Shown here: piece by piece, positions 53,329 to 62,641 of the stretch | How the letters are laid out: the number at the start of each line of letters is the position of its first letter | Position numbering within the stretch: the stretch's first letter is position 1 | Source of the DNA: Novosphingobium fluoreni | GTDB taxonomy: Bacteria; Pseudomonadota; Alphaproteobacteria; Sphingomonadales; Sphingomonadaceae | NCBI RefSeq assembly: GCF_014196615.1 | Contig: NZ_JACIDY010000003.1 | Location: forward strand, 248,001-312,000 | Direction of reading: 5' to 3' | Length of the DNA: 64,000 nt | Program-made: the position numbers and the translations under genes | Notes under the pieces: model-generated | The model's database searches: none | Seen by the model: only the letters and a program-made list of their open reading frames with translations | Told to the model about the DNA's origin: nothing

Positions 53329-54309
53329 ATGGCAGTCTATACGCGCCTGGGCGCCGAGGAGATGGCACGGATCATCGCCGCGTTCGACGTGGGCACGCTG
53401 GTTTCGGCCAAGGGCATCGCCGAGGGCGTCTCGAACAGCAACTGGCTGGTGGAGACGCAATGCTTCGACGCCACGCGGCGTTTTATCCTGACGATGTACG
53501 AAAACCGCGTGGAGATCGGCGACCTGCCGTTCTTCCTCGACCTGCTGGACCATCTGGCCGCGCGGGACTGCCCGGTGCCGCGCACCATCCATGACCGCGA
53601 CGGTGCCAGCTACCGCCTGTACGAGGGCAAGGCGCTGGCCCTGATCGAATTCCTGCCCGGCGTCTCCGTCAGCGAGCCGACCCCGGGGCAGGCGCGCGCG
53701 GTGGGTGCCGCGCTGGCGCAAGTGCATCTGGCCGGTCGGGACTTTGCGGGGCAGCGGGAAAACGGCATGGGCTGCGCGGCCTGGGCGGAGCTGCTTGGCT
53801 CTTGCGGCACGGACGGGCTTTCGGCGATCGACCCGCAGCTGGCGGCGCTGGTGGCGCGCGAGTTGCCGCTGGTTTCGGGCCGATGGCCCACCGACCTGCC
53901 TCGCTCCGTGATCCATGCCGACTTGTTTCCCGACAACGTGCTGATGCTGGACGAGCGCGTCACCGGCCTGATCGACTTCTACTTCGCCTGCGTGGATATC
54001 ACTGCCTACGACGTTGCGGTGACGCATGCGGCCTGGTGCTTTTCGGCCGACGGGCGCACCTTCATGCCGGAACTGTCCGCCGCGCTGCTGGCGGGATATG
54101 ACGCCGTGCGCCCCCTCTCCGATGCCGAGCGGGCCGCCCTCCCGCTGCTGGCGCGCGGCGCGTCTCTGCGGTTTCTGGCGACGCGCGCGTACGATTGGGC
54201 GAACACGCCCGCCGATGCGCTGGTTACGCCCAAGGACCCGATGGCCTTTGCCCGCAGGCTTGAATTCTACAGCCAAGACGGCCATGCCGGGATTTTCCAG
54301 CCAGCCTGA
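53329..54309 (+). CDS. thrB: Homoserine kinase (aminoglycoside-phosphotransferase fold)
   Basis: A 326-residue kinase of the APH-like homoserine kinase type found in alphaproteobacteria and pseudomonads. The catalytic loop is [16 protein letters not shown], and the metal-binding Asp is in [18 protein letters not shown]. The opening [41 protein letters not shown] is diagnostic. It makes O-phosphohomoserine for threonine synthesis. It lies between ispH and rnhA. Confidence 0.95.
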   Translation: MAVYTRLGAEEMARIIAAFDVGTLVSAKGIAEGVSNSNWLVETQCFDATRRFILTMYENRVEIGDLPFFLDLLDHLAARDCPVPRTIHDRDGASYRLYEGKALALIEFLPGVSVSEPTPGQARAVGAALAQVHLAGRDFAGQRENGMGCAAWAELLGSCGTDGLSAIDPQLAALVARELPLVSGRWPTDLPRSVIHADLFPDNVLMLDERVTGLIDFYFACVDITAYDVAVTHAAWCFSADGRTFMPELSAALLAGYDAVRPLSDAERAALPLLARGASLRFLATRAYDWANTPADALVTPKDPMAFARRLEFYSQDGHAGIFQPA

Positions 54310-54323
54310 CCGGTCTATTAACC

Positions 54324-54764
54324 TTGAAGACGATCGAGATTTTCACCGACGGCGCCTGCAAAGGCAATCCCGGCCCCGGCGGCTGGGGCGCGATCCTGCG
54401 GATGGGCCAGCACGAAAAGGAAATGTCGGGCTCTGACCCCGCCACCACCAACAACCGCATGGAAATGACGGCGGTGATCCGTGGCCTCAACGCGCTGACA
54501 GAGCCGTGCGAAGTCACCGTCTGCACTGACAGCCGCTACGTGATCGACGGCATGACCAAGTGGGTCCACGGCTGGCAGAAGAAGGGCTGGGTCAACGCCA
54601 GCAAGCAGCCGGTGCGCAATGCCGACTTGTGGCACGATCTGATCGAGGCCTGCCATCGCCACAAGATCAGCTGGAAATGGGTGCGCGGACACGACGGCCA
54701 CATCGAGAACGAGCGCGCCGACAAACTGGCGAGCGACGCGGCGCTGGCGGTGAGCAAGCGATAG
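54324..54764 (+). CDS. rnhA: Ribonuclease HI
   Basis: A 146-residue RNase H that cuts RNA in RNA-DNA hybrids. The catalytic carboxylates are Asp9 ([16 protein letters not shown]), Glu47 ([10 protein letters not shown]), Asp69 ([10 protein letters not shown]) and Asp133 (NERADKLAS). Length is as in E. coli. No ATG is available; the TTG at 54324 is the only start that gives the complete first strand. It is followed by a 166-base intergenic stretch with an inverted repeat pair. Confidence 0.95.
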   Translation: MKTIEIFTDGACKGNPGPGGWGAILRMGQHEKEMSGSDPATTNNRMEMTAVIRGLNALTEPCEVTVCTDSRYVIDGMTKWVHGWQKKGWVNASKQPVRNADLWHDLIEACHRHKISWKWVRGHDGHIENERADKLASDAALAVSKR

Positions 54765-54788
54765 CGCTTTCGCGCGGTTGGCTTTCGC

Positions 54789-54922
54789 GTGTCTCGACTT
54801 CGCTCGACACGAACGGTGTGTGCGGTGAGGTTTATGTCCACCCCCTGGCAGGAGAGGCAAAGGACTCGAACCTGAGCACTCAACAAAAGCCCCGTCCGTT
54901 CGTGTCGAGCGAAGTCGAGACA
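54789..54922. repeat. Inverted pair of TCGAGCGAAGTCGA-type repeats
   Basis: GTGTCTCGACTTCGCTCGAC (from 54789, continuing to ACGAACGG at 54816) and its near-exact inverse GTGTCGAGCGAAGTCGAGAC (within 54896-54922) flank about 80 bases. The two arms could pair into a 27-base stem. The right arm is followed by GGCAGCGCT, as at 42.1 kb. The element sits between the convergent rnhA and oxidase genes. Confidence 0.8.
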
Positions 54923-54930
54923 TGGCAGCG

Positions 54931-56022
54931 CTACCTTATGAAGCGGCCCGGCGAATAAGGCTCCGGATCGACTTCCCCCCAGCGTTCGCCCAGCACCAGG
55001 CCCGCCGCCAGCTTGGCCGCCGCGGGGGCGGTCTGGATGCCGAAGCCGCCTTGGCCGGCAAACCAGAAGAAGCCGGGAACTTGCACGTCGAAGCCATAGA
55101 CCGGCAGTCGGTCTGGCGCGAAGCTGCGCAGGCCGGCCCAGCGATGTTCGACATGCGCGACCGTCCAGTCCACCACCGCGCCCAGGCGCTCCAGCGCGAC
55201 GGCGATGTCGATCTCCTCAGGCGCGGCGTCGCACGGCGGGCTTGGCGTTTCGTCATGTGGGCTGAGCCAAAGCCGGCCTGACTCGGGCTTGAAGTAGAAC
55301 TGCTCAGCCACATCCAGCACCAGCGGCAGGTCAGCGGGGACCGCGGGGTCGACCCGGCATTGCGCGATCGTGCGGCGATAGGGCATGATGCCCAGCGCGG
55401 CCGCACCGGCGATATCGGCCACGCCATCCGCCCAGGCCCCGGCGGCATCGACCAGCACGTCGCACCGTGCCTGCCGTCCGTCCGACAAGGTGAGCAACCA
55501 ACCGCCGCCATCTCGCGCCGCCGCGATCAACCGTGCGCGACACCAAAGCTGTGCGCACCCTGCCCGCAGCTGCGCCAGGTAGTGCTGATGAAGCGCCGCC
55601 ACGTCGATGTCACAGCAACTGGGCTCCAGCGCGCCGTGGGTCCAGGCTGAACGCAAGCCGGGGATGCGCGCCGCCAGCGCCGCGCGGTCCAGCCGTTGCA
55701 CCTCGATGCCCAGCGCTTCGTAAGTGCGAGCGAACGCCTCCACCTCTGCGGCCTGCTGCGTGGTGCCGATCGTGAGCGCCTCACGCCGGTTCAACACGCC
55801 CAGCGCCTGGAGCAACGGCCCCGACGCACTGGTGAGCGGCTGCACGCCGGGTCCGCCATAGCTCTCGGTCCAGAACGCGGCGGAGCGGCCCGTGGTGTGA
55901 TAGCCCGGCTGGTCCTCTCCCTCCAGCACAAGCACCTGCGCCCGTCCCGCCAGTTCGGCCGCAAGGGACGCGCCCGCCATTCCTGCGCCGACCACGGCGA
56001 TATCGAACCGCGCCATGCTCAT
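54931..56022 (-). CDS. FAD-dependent amino-acid/imino-acid oxidoreductase (DAO family)
   Basis: A 363-residue flavoprotein with the N-terminal dinucleotide fold FDIAVVGAGMAGASLAAELAG, the FAD segment VLEGEDQPGYHTTGRSAAFW, and the C-terminal FWFAGQGGFGIQTAPAAAKLAAGLVLGE. This fits the DadA/glycine-oxidase group of amine and D-amino-acid oxidoreductases. The substrate is unknown. Start at 56022 or 56016 (MARFD). It stops nine bases beyond the palindromic repeat pair and follows the hydrolase gene by two bases. Confidence 0.88.
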   Translation of the reverse strand: MSMARFDIAVVGAGMAGASLAAELAGRAQVLVLEGEDQPGYHTTGRSAAFWTESYGGPGVQPLTSASGPLLQALGVLNRREALTIGTTQQAAEVEAFARTYEALGIEVQRLDRAALAARIPGLRSAWTHGALEPSCCDIDVAALHQHYLAQLRAGCAQLWCRARLIAAARDGGGWLLTLSDGRQARCDVLVDAAGAWADGVADIAGAAALGIMPYRRTIAQCRVDPAVPADLPLVLDVAEQFYFKPESGRLWLSPHDETPSPPCDAAPEEIDIAVALERLGAVVDWTVAHVEHRWAGLRSFAPDRLPVYGFDVQVPGFFWFAGQGGFGIQTAPAAAKLAAGLVLGERWGEVDPEPYSPGRFIR

Positions 56023-56024
56023 GC

Positions 56025-57032
56025 TCAGTCCCCAGCCTGCGCCTGAGCCTGAGAATGATTTTGAGGCGGGACCGCGCGATCCAGGAAGCGGGCCACGGCA
56101 TCCAGCGCGCGCTGGCGCACCGTGGCCGATTCGCGCAGGATTTCATGGCGAGCCTCGGAGCCGAACGTCACCAGTTCGGCTTTCGGAATCCGAGCCGCCG
56201 CGCGCCGGATTGCGCGCCAGGACACCAGGCGATCGGCCGTGGTGCCCAGCAGCAGCACCGGCACATCCACCGACTCCAGCGCGCCGCGCCGATCAAGCCC
56301 CCGGATCGAAGCCAGCGCCGCGGCGATCCAGCCCCAGCTTGGCGGGCCCAGCGCAAGATCGGGCCGCTGTTCGTACCACCAGTCCTCATCGGCGAAGCGC
56401 ACATCGTCATGCGTCAGCAATTGCATCCGCATGTTGGACAGCGGCACCAGCCCGCGCTCCCACTTCCACGCAGGCTGATGGCGTTGGCGCAGGCGCGCCA
56501 CCAAGTTGCCGAGCGGATGCAGGACGGTGGACGGAACCCAGCCGGGATTGAGGCCCAGCATCGGCGCGACCAGCACCAGCGCATCCGGGCGGACCTGCCG
56601 CTCCACCACCGCGCGAAGGGCCAGGTGTCCACCCATCGAGTGCCCGACCAGCACATGCGGGCCGGGCGCATCGGCTTCCCAGCTGCGCCAGAACGCGGCC
56701 AGGTCAGCCACCCAAGGCGCGAAATCGTCGGCATGGCCGGTCGTCGCATCCAGGCCCAATCGCCCCGACATCGCCTGCCCGCGCCAATCGATCGAGCTGA
56801 CATGCCAGCCCGCCGCGTGCCATTCGTACAGGACGGACAAATGCTTCTCGTAGAAGTCCGCCCGGCCCGGCGCGAACAGCAGCGCGCCACGGGCCTTGCC
56901 CGGCTGCGGCCAGTCCAGTCGCCGGATCAACTGCCCATCCGCCGCACGCCACGTGGTTTCCTGCGCACCCGGCGGGATCGAGCGGCCATCGTAGGCAGCG
57001 GCCGCCCGCGTCAGGACATCCGGATCGCTCAC
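56025..57032 (-). CDS. Alpha/beta hydrolase (lysophospholipase-like)
   Basis: A 335-residue serine hydrolase. The nucleophile elbow is VLVGHSMGGHLALRAV, with an Asp in LLLGTTADRLVSW and a His in GSEARHEILRES completing the triad. The lid and the opening TTWRAADGQLIRRLDWP resemble lysophospholipase L2 (PldB) and monoacylglycerol lipases. A GTG at 57032 with GAGG upstream was chosen because the longer frame runs antisense into cpaA. It is followed by the oxidase gene two bases later, suggesting an operon. The actual ester is not known. Confidence 0.86.
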   Translation of the reverse strand: MSDPDVLTRAAAAYDGRSIPPGAQETTWRAADGQLIRRLDWPQPGKARGALLFAPGRADFYEKHLSVLYEWHAAGWHVSSIDWRGQAMSGRLGLDATTGHADDFAPWVADLAAFWRSWEADAPGPHVLVGHSMGGHLALRAVVERQVRPDALVLVAPMLGLNPGWVPSTVLHPLGNLVARLRQRHQPAWKWERGLVPLSNMRMQLLTHDDVRFADEDWWYEQRPDLALGPPSWGWIAAALASIRGLDRRGALESVDVPVLLLGTTADRLVSWRAIRRAAARIPKAELVTFGSEARHEILRESATVRQRALDAVARFLDRAVPPQNHSQAQAQAGD

Positions 57033-57102
57033 CGCACCCGGCCTCGCTGCAATGGCGTGGTTACTATTCGGTAAGTCATGTTCGTTAAATCGACCTCCCG
57101 AC

Positions 57103-57831
57103 ATGGGAGACCTTTCCGAGATGCTGGGCGGCTTGATTTCGTACGCATTGCTGGCGGCCTTGGCAACCGCGCTGCTGGTGGCGGCCGTGACCGACTTGCG
57201 CCGGCGTGAGATAGACAACTGGCTGAACGCCGGGATCGCTCTGGCCGCGCCGCTGTACTGGCTGGCGGCGGGGCTCGATTGGGTGGCGGTACTGTTCCAG
57301 CTGGGGTTGATGCTGATCACGTTCCTGCTCGCCTTCGCGCTCTATGCGGCCCGGCAGATGGGCGGCGGTGACGTAAAGCTGCTGACGGCGCTGGCGCTGT
57401 GGTTCCCGCCGGGCAGCTTCGTGCAACTGATCGTGATCATGGGCGTGGTGGGCGGTGCGGCCTCGGTAGCGATGGGCGTGTTCAACATGCGCCGATCGCC
57501 GCAGGAAGCGCTGCGCAACGGTTTGGCGACTTTCGCCGCGTCGGTTTGGGTGATGGGCACGTGCGCGGTGGGCTTTGCCGCCGCCACGGGACGCCCGCTG
57601 ATCACCCCGGATGCGACGGCGACGATGGCGGCGGTGCTGCCGGGCGGAATGATGCTGGCGGTCCTGGCAGCGATGCTGGCTGGGGCGCTGATGGTGGGCA
57701 TGGGCCACATCTTCCGCCGCCAGCGCGGGGCTATCCCGATACCGTACGGAGTCGCGATTTCCACCGCCGCCTTGTGGGTGCTGCTGCAAAACCAGGTATT
57801 TCCGGCACTTAGCGGCGCGGTCCTTGGATAA
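57103..57831 (+). CDS. cpaA: Prepilin peptidase CpaA/TadV
   Basis: A 242-residue membrane aspartic protease of the A24 family that processes Flp-type prepilins. The catalytic Asp residues are in VTDLRRREIDNW and MGGGDVKLLTAL. It has about six transmembrane segments. The ATG at 57103 is used; an ATG at 57121 with GGAG 11 bases upstream is a good alternative. The C-terminal part (about residues 130-242) is longer than in the short CpaA forms. It opens the Tad locus; no pilin gene precedes it. Confidence 0.88.
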   Translation: MGDLSEMLGGLISYALLAALATALLVAAVTDLRRREIDNWLNAGIALAAPLYWLAAGLDWVAVLFQLGLMLITFLLAFALYAARQMGGGDVKLLTALALWFPPGSFVQLIVIMGVVGGAASVAMGVFNMRRSPQEALRNGLATFAASVWVMGTCAVGFAAATGRPLITPDATATMAAVLPGGMMLAVLAAMLAGALMVGMGHIFRRQRGAIPIPYGVAISTAALWVLLQNQVFPALSGAVLG

Positions 57832-57912
57832 GAACCGCAGTGAACCCGATGTTTACCATTTCGCCCGTAATTGAACGGATCAATTCGGGGTTCTTGAGGG
57901 GGCTGGCAAGCC

Positions 57913-58935
57913 ATGGATAAGAAGAAGCTGCTGCTACTGTCGGCGGCTCTACTGATAGCGGTGACCACGGCCTTTGCGGCGCGTACGGTTTTCTCCGGAG
58001 GCGCTGCCGCGCCGATGGCTGCCGCCGTCCCGGTCAAGCCCGTCGGGCCCAAGGTGCTGGTGGCCAAGCAAGCGCTGCCCACCGGCACGATCATCACCGC
58101 CGATTCCGTGTCGTTCCAGGACTGGCCTGCCGAACTGGTGCAGGACGCCTACTTCATCGACGGCCAGGCCGACATGAGCAAGCTGCTGGGCACGGTGGTG
58201 CGCTATCCGGTCACCGCCGGCCAGCCGCTGACGCAAGGCGCGCTGGTGTCTCCGGGCGATCGCGGCTTCCTGGCCGCCGCCCTGGGGCCGGGCATGCGAG
58301 CGATCACGATCCCGGTGTCCGACACCTCCGGCGTGGGCGGGTTCGTCTTCCCGGGTGACCGCGTGGATCTGGTTTTGACGCAGTCGGTAAAGACCGGCGA
58401 CGGCAGCCAGGACCTGAAGGCCGCCGAGACGTTCCTGCGCAACTTGCGCGTTCTGGCCACGGACCAGGCCACGTCCAGCGAAGTGGTCGAGGGCAAGAGC
58501 GTGGTGAAATCCTCACGCACCGTCACTCTCGAAGTGACGCCGCGCATCGCCGAGAAGATCTCGGTCGCCGAATCGGTCGGCCAGCTCAGCCTCAGCCTGC
58601 GTCCGCTGGCGGACAACCAGGCGGACTTCGAGCGTGTGCTGGCCAGCGGCGAACTGAAAGTGCCCGAAGGCGCTTCGAAGGAGCAGGAAGACATGCTGCT
58701 GCGCCAGGCGATGAGCCATCCGATCGAGGGCGCCACCACGTTCGCCACCGGCGGCGATGTCTCGCGCTTCCAGCCTTCGCGCTACGTGCCGCCTTCGGCT
58801 ACGCCTGCACCTGGCCCGATGATGGCCCCGCCTTCCGGCCCCGGCGCGCCGCCGGTCGCCGCTTCCGCGCCGCGTGGTCCGATCGTTCGGGTGACGCGCG
58901 GCAAGGTCACCACCGATGAAGCGGCGGGCAAGTAA
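57913..58935 (+). CDS. cpaB: Flp pilus assembly protein CpaB/RcpC
   Basis: A 340-residue protein with an N-terminal transmembrane helix (KLLLLSAALLIAVTTAFAART), an SAF domain (about 45-110: PKVLVAKQALPTGTIITADSVSFQDWP), and the CpaB region (AITIPVSDTSGVGGFVFPGDRVDLVLT, LEVTPRIAEKISVAESVGQLSLSLRPL). A Pro-rich tail follows (SATPAPGPMMAPPSGPGAPP). It is a periplasmic component that helps assemble the secretin. It ends 67 bases before the cpaC start. Confidence 0.94.
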   Translation: MDKKKLLLLSAALLIAVTTAFAARTVFSGGAAAPMAAAVPVKPVGPKVLVAKQALPTGTIITADSVSFQDWPAELVQDAYFIDGQADMSKLLGTVVRYPVTAGQPLTQGALVSPGDRGFLAAALGPGMRAITIPVSDTSGVGGFVFPGDRVDLVLTQSVKTGDGSQDLKAAETFLRNLRVLATDQATSSEVVEGKSVVKSSRTVTLEVTPRIAEKISVAESVGQLSLSLRPLADNQADFERVLASGELKVPEGASKEQEDMLLRQAMSHPIEGATTFATGGDVSRFQPSRYVPPSATPAPGPMMAPPSGPGAPPVAASAPRGPIVRVTRGKVTTDEAAGK

Positions 58936-59002
58936 GATGGCCCGCGCCCTCACCACTCGTCACCCGGCGGACCGCCGCCACCACGCCCAGAAGGGTACGC
59001 CC

Positions 59003-60625
59003 ATGACTTTCCGTCTATTCCGGACCGCGCTGTTCGCCGCGTGCGCCGCCGCGCCCCTGGCGCTGCTGCCCGCCACGCACGCCGCCGCGCAAGCGATGAT
59101 CCGCCCCGCGCAGGACATCCAGCTCTCGATCGGCGCCGGACAACTGATCAGCCTGCCCGGCACCATGGCGGACGTGTTCGTCGCGAACGAGGCCGTAGCG
59201 GACGTTCAGGTGAAATCGCAGCGCCAGCTCTACGTCTTCGGCAAGAGCGGCGGCACCACCACGGTCTATGCCAGCAACGGCAAGGGCGATGTGGTGTGGT
59301 CCGCCAACGTGCGGGTCGGCTCGAACCTGGACAGCGTGGACTCCATGCTGCGCCTCGCCATGCCGGACGCCAAGGTTGGTGTGTCGACGATGGGTACCAA
59401 CACCTTCCTGCTGACCGGCACGGTCAAGGCCCCGGAAGACGCGGCCGAAGCAGAACGCCTGGTGCAGGCCTACGTCGGCAAGGAAGCCAACGTGATCAGC
59501 CGCGTACGCACCGCGACGCCGTTGCAGGTGAACTTGCAGGTGCGCTTTGCAGAAGTCAGTCGCTCGCTGGTGAAGCAGCTGAGTTCGAATCTAACTACGA
59601 TCGACGGAACAGGTGGTTTCAAGTTCGGGCTTGGGCAGGGTCGCCAACCTGGTGACTATGTGACAACCGATCGTGCCCTTCCTCTAGGCGTCGGTTCAAA
59701 GGTCCAAGGCTACACAATCGATCCAACCGCCATAAAAATTCTTCCTAACGGACAAGTTGATCCAACATCGATCAAGCTGGTCCAGCAGCCAGGGACTAAC
59801 ATCAGCCGAATTGAGGGTCTGACCACCTTGGCGGGCATGGGAAAGCTGTTCGGCATGAACGTCTTGGGCGCGCTGGACGCAGGCGAGAACGTCGGCCTTG
59901 TCACCACGCTGGCGCAGCCTAACCTCACCGCGCTTTCGGGTGAGACGGCAGACTTCCTGGCGGGCGGCGAATATCCGATCCCAATCTCTCAGGGCCTGGG
60001 CGCGACCTCGATCGAGTTCAAGAAATACGGCGTCAGCCTCAGTTATACGCCCACGGTCCTGTCCAACGGCCGCATCTCGCTGCGCGTCCGCCCCGAAGTG
60101 TCGGAACTGACCACGCAAGGCTCGCTGGTGCTGAACGGCTACTCCGTGCCCGGCATCACCGTGCGCCGCACCGAAACGACCGTGGAACTGGGCTCGGGCC
60201 AGAGCTTCATGATCGCCGGGCTGCTCAGCAACAACTCGCAGAACACGATCCAGAAGCTGCCTGGCGCGGGTGACCTGCCGATCCTGGGATCGCTTTTCCG
60301 CTCCACCAGTTACCGCAAGGGTGAGACCGAACTGGTCATCGTGGTGACGCCGTACCTGGTGAACCCGGTGGACGGCAACCAGATCGCCCTGCCGACCGAC
60401 GGCTTCAGCGCGCCGGACGATCTCCAGCGCATCCTGGGCAACATGGAAACCAACAGCCACTCCGGCAGTGGCGCGCCTGTGCCCAAGCCCTCGGTCGCGC
60501 CCAGCCCGATCCAGGCGCCCGGCCTTGGCGCGGCATCGCCCATGGGCCGCCAGCCATCCGGGAAAGCTGCCAAGCGCAGTGCGAACGCTGGCAGCGTCGC
60601 GCCCGGCTTCGCCACCAAGTTCTGA
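59003..60625 (+). CDS. cpaC: Type IV/Tad pilus secretin CpaC/RcpA
   Basis: A 540-residue outer-membrane secretin with a signal ending HAAAQ, an N-terminal pilus-specific domain (IQLSIGAGQLISLPGTMADVFVANEAVADVQV), a BON-like repeat (NTFLLTGTVKAPEDAAEAERLVQAYV) and the secretin domain (about 260-460, with FLAGGEYPIP, VRPEVSELT, LPGAGDLPILGSLFRS). The ATG at 59003 was chosen. A segment of about 70 codons (bases about 59580-59815) inside the secretin region has much lower GC and different codon choice than the rest. The frame stays intact. Confidence 0.95.
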   Translation: MTFRLFRTALFAACAAAPLALLPATHAAAQAMIRPAQDIQLSIGAGQLISLPGTMADVFVANEAVADVQVKSQRQLYVFGKSGGTTTVYASNGKGDVVWSANVRVGSNLDSVDSMLRLAMPDAKVGVSTMGTNTFLLTGTVKAPEDAAEAERLVQAYVGKEANVISRVRTATPLQVNLQVRFAEVSRSLVKQLSSNLTTIDGTGGFKFGLGQGRQPGDYVTTDRALPLGVGSKVQGYTIDPTAIKILPNGQVDPTSIKLVQQPGTNISRIEGLTTLAGMGKLFGMNVLGALDAGENVGLVTTLAQPNLTALSGETADFLAGGEYPIPISQGLGATSIEFKKYGVSLSYTPTVLSNGRISLRVRPEVSELTTQGSLVLNGYSVPGITVRRTETTVELGSGQSFMIAGLLSNNSQNTIQKLPGAGDLPILGSLFRSTSYRKGETELVIVVTPYLVNPVDGNQIALPTDGFSAPDDLQRILGNMETNSHSGSGAPVPKPSVAPSPIQAPGLGAASPMGRQPSGKAAKRSANAGSVAPGFATKF

Positions 60626-60636
60626 AGGGATCGACG

Positions 60637-61269
60637 ATGACGCACCGCCTTCTTTCCATCGCTGCCCTGGCCCTTGGCATCTCGCTCGCCGGGTGCGCGG
60701 GGATGCCCACCAACCGCACGATGTATTCGCAGCATCAGCCGGTGGTGGAGCATGTGAACTACACGCTCGATTTGGCCACCGGCAACGGCGGCCTGCCTTA
60801 CCCCGAACAGCAGCGGCTGGCGGGCTGGATGGAGGCGCTGACGCCTCGCTATGGTGACAAGATCAGCATCGAAGATCCGATGCAGAGCCCCGAGACCCGC
60901 GCGATGGTGGAAGCGCTGGCCGCGCGATACAGCCTGGTGCTGGACGATGCCGTGCCCGCCAGCACCGGCGTGGTGGAAGCGGGCACCACTCGCATTGTCC
61001 TCACCCGCAGCAAGGCGGTGGTTCATGGCTGCCCGGACTGGTCAGCCCACTCCGACGCGAACTTCCGCAACGGCCTTTCGCCCAACTACGGTTGCTCGGT
61101 GAACACCAACTTGGCCGCGATGGTCGCCAACCCGGAACATCTGGTGAAGGGTGACGGGTCTGACAGCGACACCACGATCATGAGCTCGAACAAGGCGATC
61201 AACACCTATCGTACCAAGATCCCTTCCGGCCAGGGCGACCTGAAGGCCACCACCAGCAAGGGGAACTGA
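60637..61269 (+). CDS. cpaD: Tad pilus lipoprotein CpaD
   Basis: A 210-residue outer-membrane lipoprotein with a lipobox (ISLAGC) and the CpaD fold: VVEHVNYTLDLATGNGGLPYPEQQRLAGWMEAL, RIVLTRSKAVVHGCPDWS, and GLSPNYGCSVNTNLAAMVANPEHLVKG. It helps the secretin assemble, as RcpB or TadD-like proteins do in other Tad systems. It lies 11 bases after cpaC and three before cpaE, so the operon is tight. Confidence 0.92.
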   Translation: MTHRLLSIAALALGISLAGCAGMPTNRTMYSQHQPVVEHVNYTLDLATGNGGLPYPEQQRLAGWMEALTPRYGDKISIEDPMQSPETRAMVEALAARYSLVLDDAVPASTGVVEAGTTRIVLTRSKAVVHGCPDWSAHSDANFRNGLSPNYGCSVNTNLAAMVANPEHLVKGDGSDSDTTIMSSNKAINTYRTKIPSGQGDLKATTSKGN

Positions 61270-61272
61270 GCC

Positions 61273-62592
61273 ATGAACGCACCCTGGAAAGCCGGCGGCG
61301 CGAACGGACGCGAGCCCTTTGCCGCATACATGTGCGACGATGCCTCGCTCGATGTGCTGCGCCCGGTGGCCAACGAGCTTGGCTGGCAGACCGAACGCTG
61401 CATCCGCGGCGGATTGCGCAGCGCGGTGCAGTCCCTGTCGATCGCGGCCAGCCCCAATATCCTGATGGTCGACTTGTCCGAAAGCGGAGACCCGCTGAAC
61501 GATATCAACGCGCTGGCCGAAGTGTGCGAGCCAGGTACCGTCGTCCTCGCGGTGGGCCAGGTGAACGACGTTCGCCTCTATCGCGATCTGTTGGCAAGCG
61601 GCATCCACGATTATCTGCTGAAGCCGCTTTCGCCCGCGACGCTGCGCGATGCGCTGTCGCAGGCGCAGACCGCTTTCTCGACCCCCAAGGTCGTGGATGC
61701 GACCGATGAGAAGCGGCATATCTCCACCGCCGTCATCGGCACGCGTGGCGGCGTCGGCGCCTCCACGCTCGCCACCTCGCTGGCGTGGATGTTCAGCGCG
61801 GAGGACAAGCTTTCCACCGCGCTGCTCGATCTCGACATCCATTTCGGCACCGGCGCGCTGACGCTGGACCTTGAGCCGGGCCGCGGCCTGACCGACGCGA
61901 TCGACAACCCCAGCCGCATCGACGGCCTGTTCATCGAGCGCGCCATGATCCGCGCGAACGATAACCTGGCGATCCTTTCGGCCGAAGCATCGATGAACGC
62001 CCCGCTGCTGACCGACGGCGGCGCTTTCGTGCAGTTGCAGGAAGAGTTCCGCCAGGCCTTCGAGATGACCGTGATCGACATGCCGCGCAGCATGCTGGTG
62101 AACTTCCCGCAGTTGCTGGCAGAGGTGAACGTGGTGGTGCTGGTGACGGAGATGTCGCTCGCGTCGGCACGGGATTGCATCCGCCTGCTCTCGTGGGTGA
62201 AGTCCAACGCACCGCATGCGCAAGTCATCGTGGCGGCGAACAAGGTTCAGGCCCAGTTCGCGGAAATCACCAAGGCCGATTTCGAAGCCTCTATCGAGCG
62301 CAAGCTCACCCTGCTGGTGCCCTACGACATCAAGGGTTCCAGCAACGCCGCCAAGCTGGGCCAGACGTTCGCGCACTCCAATCGCGCCAGCAAGGCCGGG
62401 GCCGCGATCCGCGAACTGGCGCATCTGGTGATCGGCAGCGCCGATGCGGCAGAGGTCGGCACCGCCACGAAGAAAACCCTGCTGGGCAAGTTCGACTTCA
62501 AGGCGATGCTGCCCAAGCGGGACAAGTCCTCCGCACCGGCCAAGGCAAAGGTGAAGGGCAAGGTCAGCGCCGGGGGCAAGACCGGCCGTTGA
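61273..62592 (+). CDS. cpaE: Tad pilus localisation ATPase-like protein CpaE/TadZ
   Basis: A 439-residue protein with an N-terminal receiver-like domain (about 15-135, with Asp67 in LMVDLSE and Lys117) and a C-terminal MinD-like domain. The P-loop region is GTRGGVGAST (156-165), which lacks both lysines of the deviant Walker A motif, so ATP hydrolysis may be weak or absent. CpaE localises the Tad pilus machine to the pole. A basic Lys-rich tail (KRDKSSAPAKAKVKGKVSAG) ends the protein. The next gene is tadB, not cpaF. Confidence 0.92.
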   Translation: MNAPWKAGGANGREPFAAYMCDDASLDVLRPVANELGWQTERCIRGGLRSAVQSLSIAASPNILMVDLSESGDPLNDINALAEVCEPGTVVLAVGQVNDVRLYRDLLASGIHDYLLKPLSPATLRDALSQAQTAFSTPKVVDATDEKRHISTAVIGTRGGVGASTLATSLAWMFSAEDKLSTALLDLDIHFGTGALTLDLEPGRGLTDAIDNPSRIDGLFIERAMIRANDNLAILSAEASMNAPLLTDGGAFVQLQEEFRQAFEMTVIDMPRSMLVNFPQLLAEVNVVVLVTEMSLASARDCIRLLSWVKSNAPHAQVIVAANKVQAQFAEITKADFEASIERKLTLLVPYDIKGSSNAAKLGQTFAHSNRASKAGAAIRELAHLVIGSADAAEVGTATKKTLLGKFDFKAMLPKRDKSSAPAKAKVKGKVSAGGKTGR

Positions 62593-62641
62593 GGCCCGTC
62601 TGCCCACGATCGCGTGACCCTTTGAAAGCGAGATTACCGCT

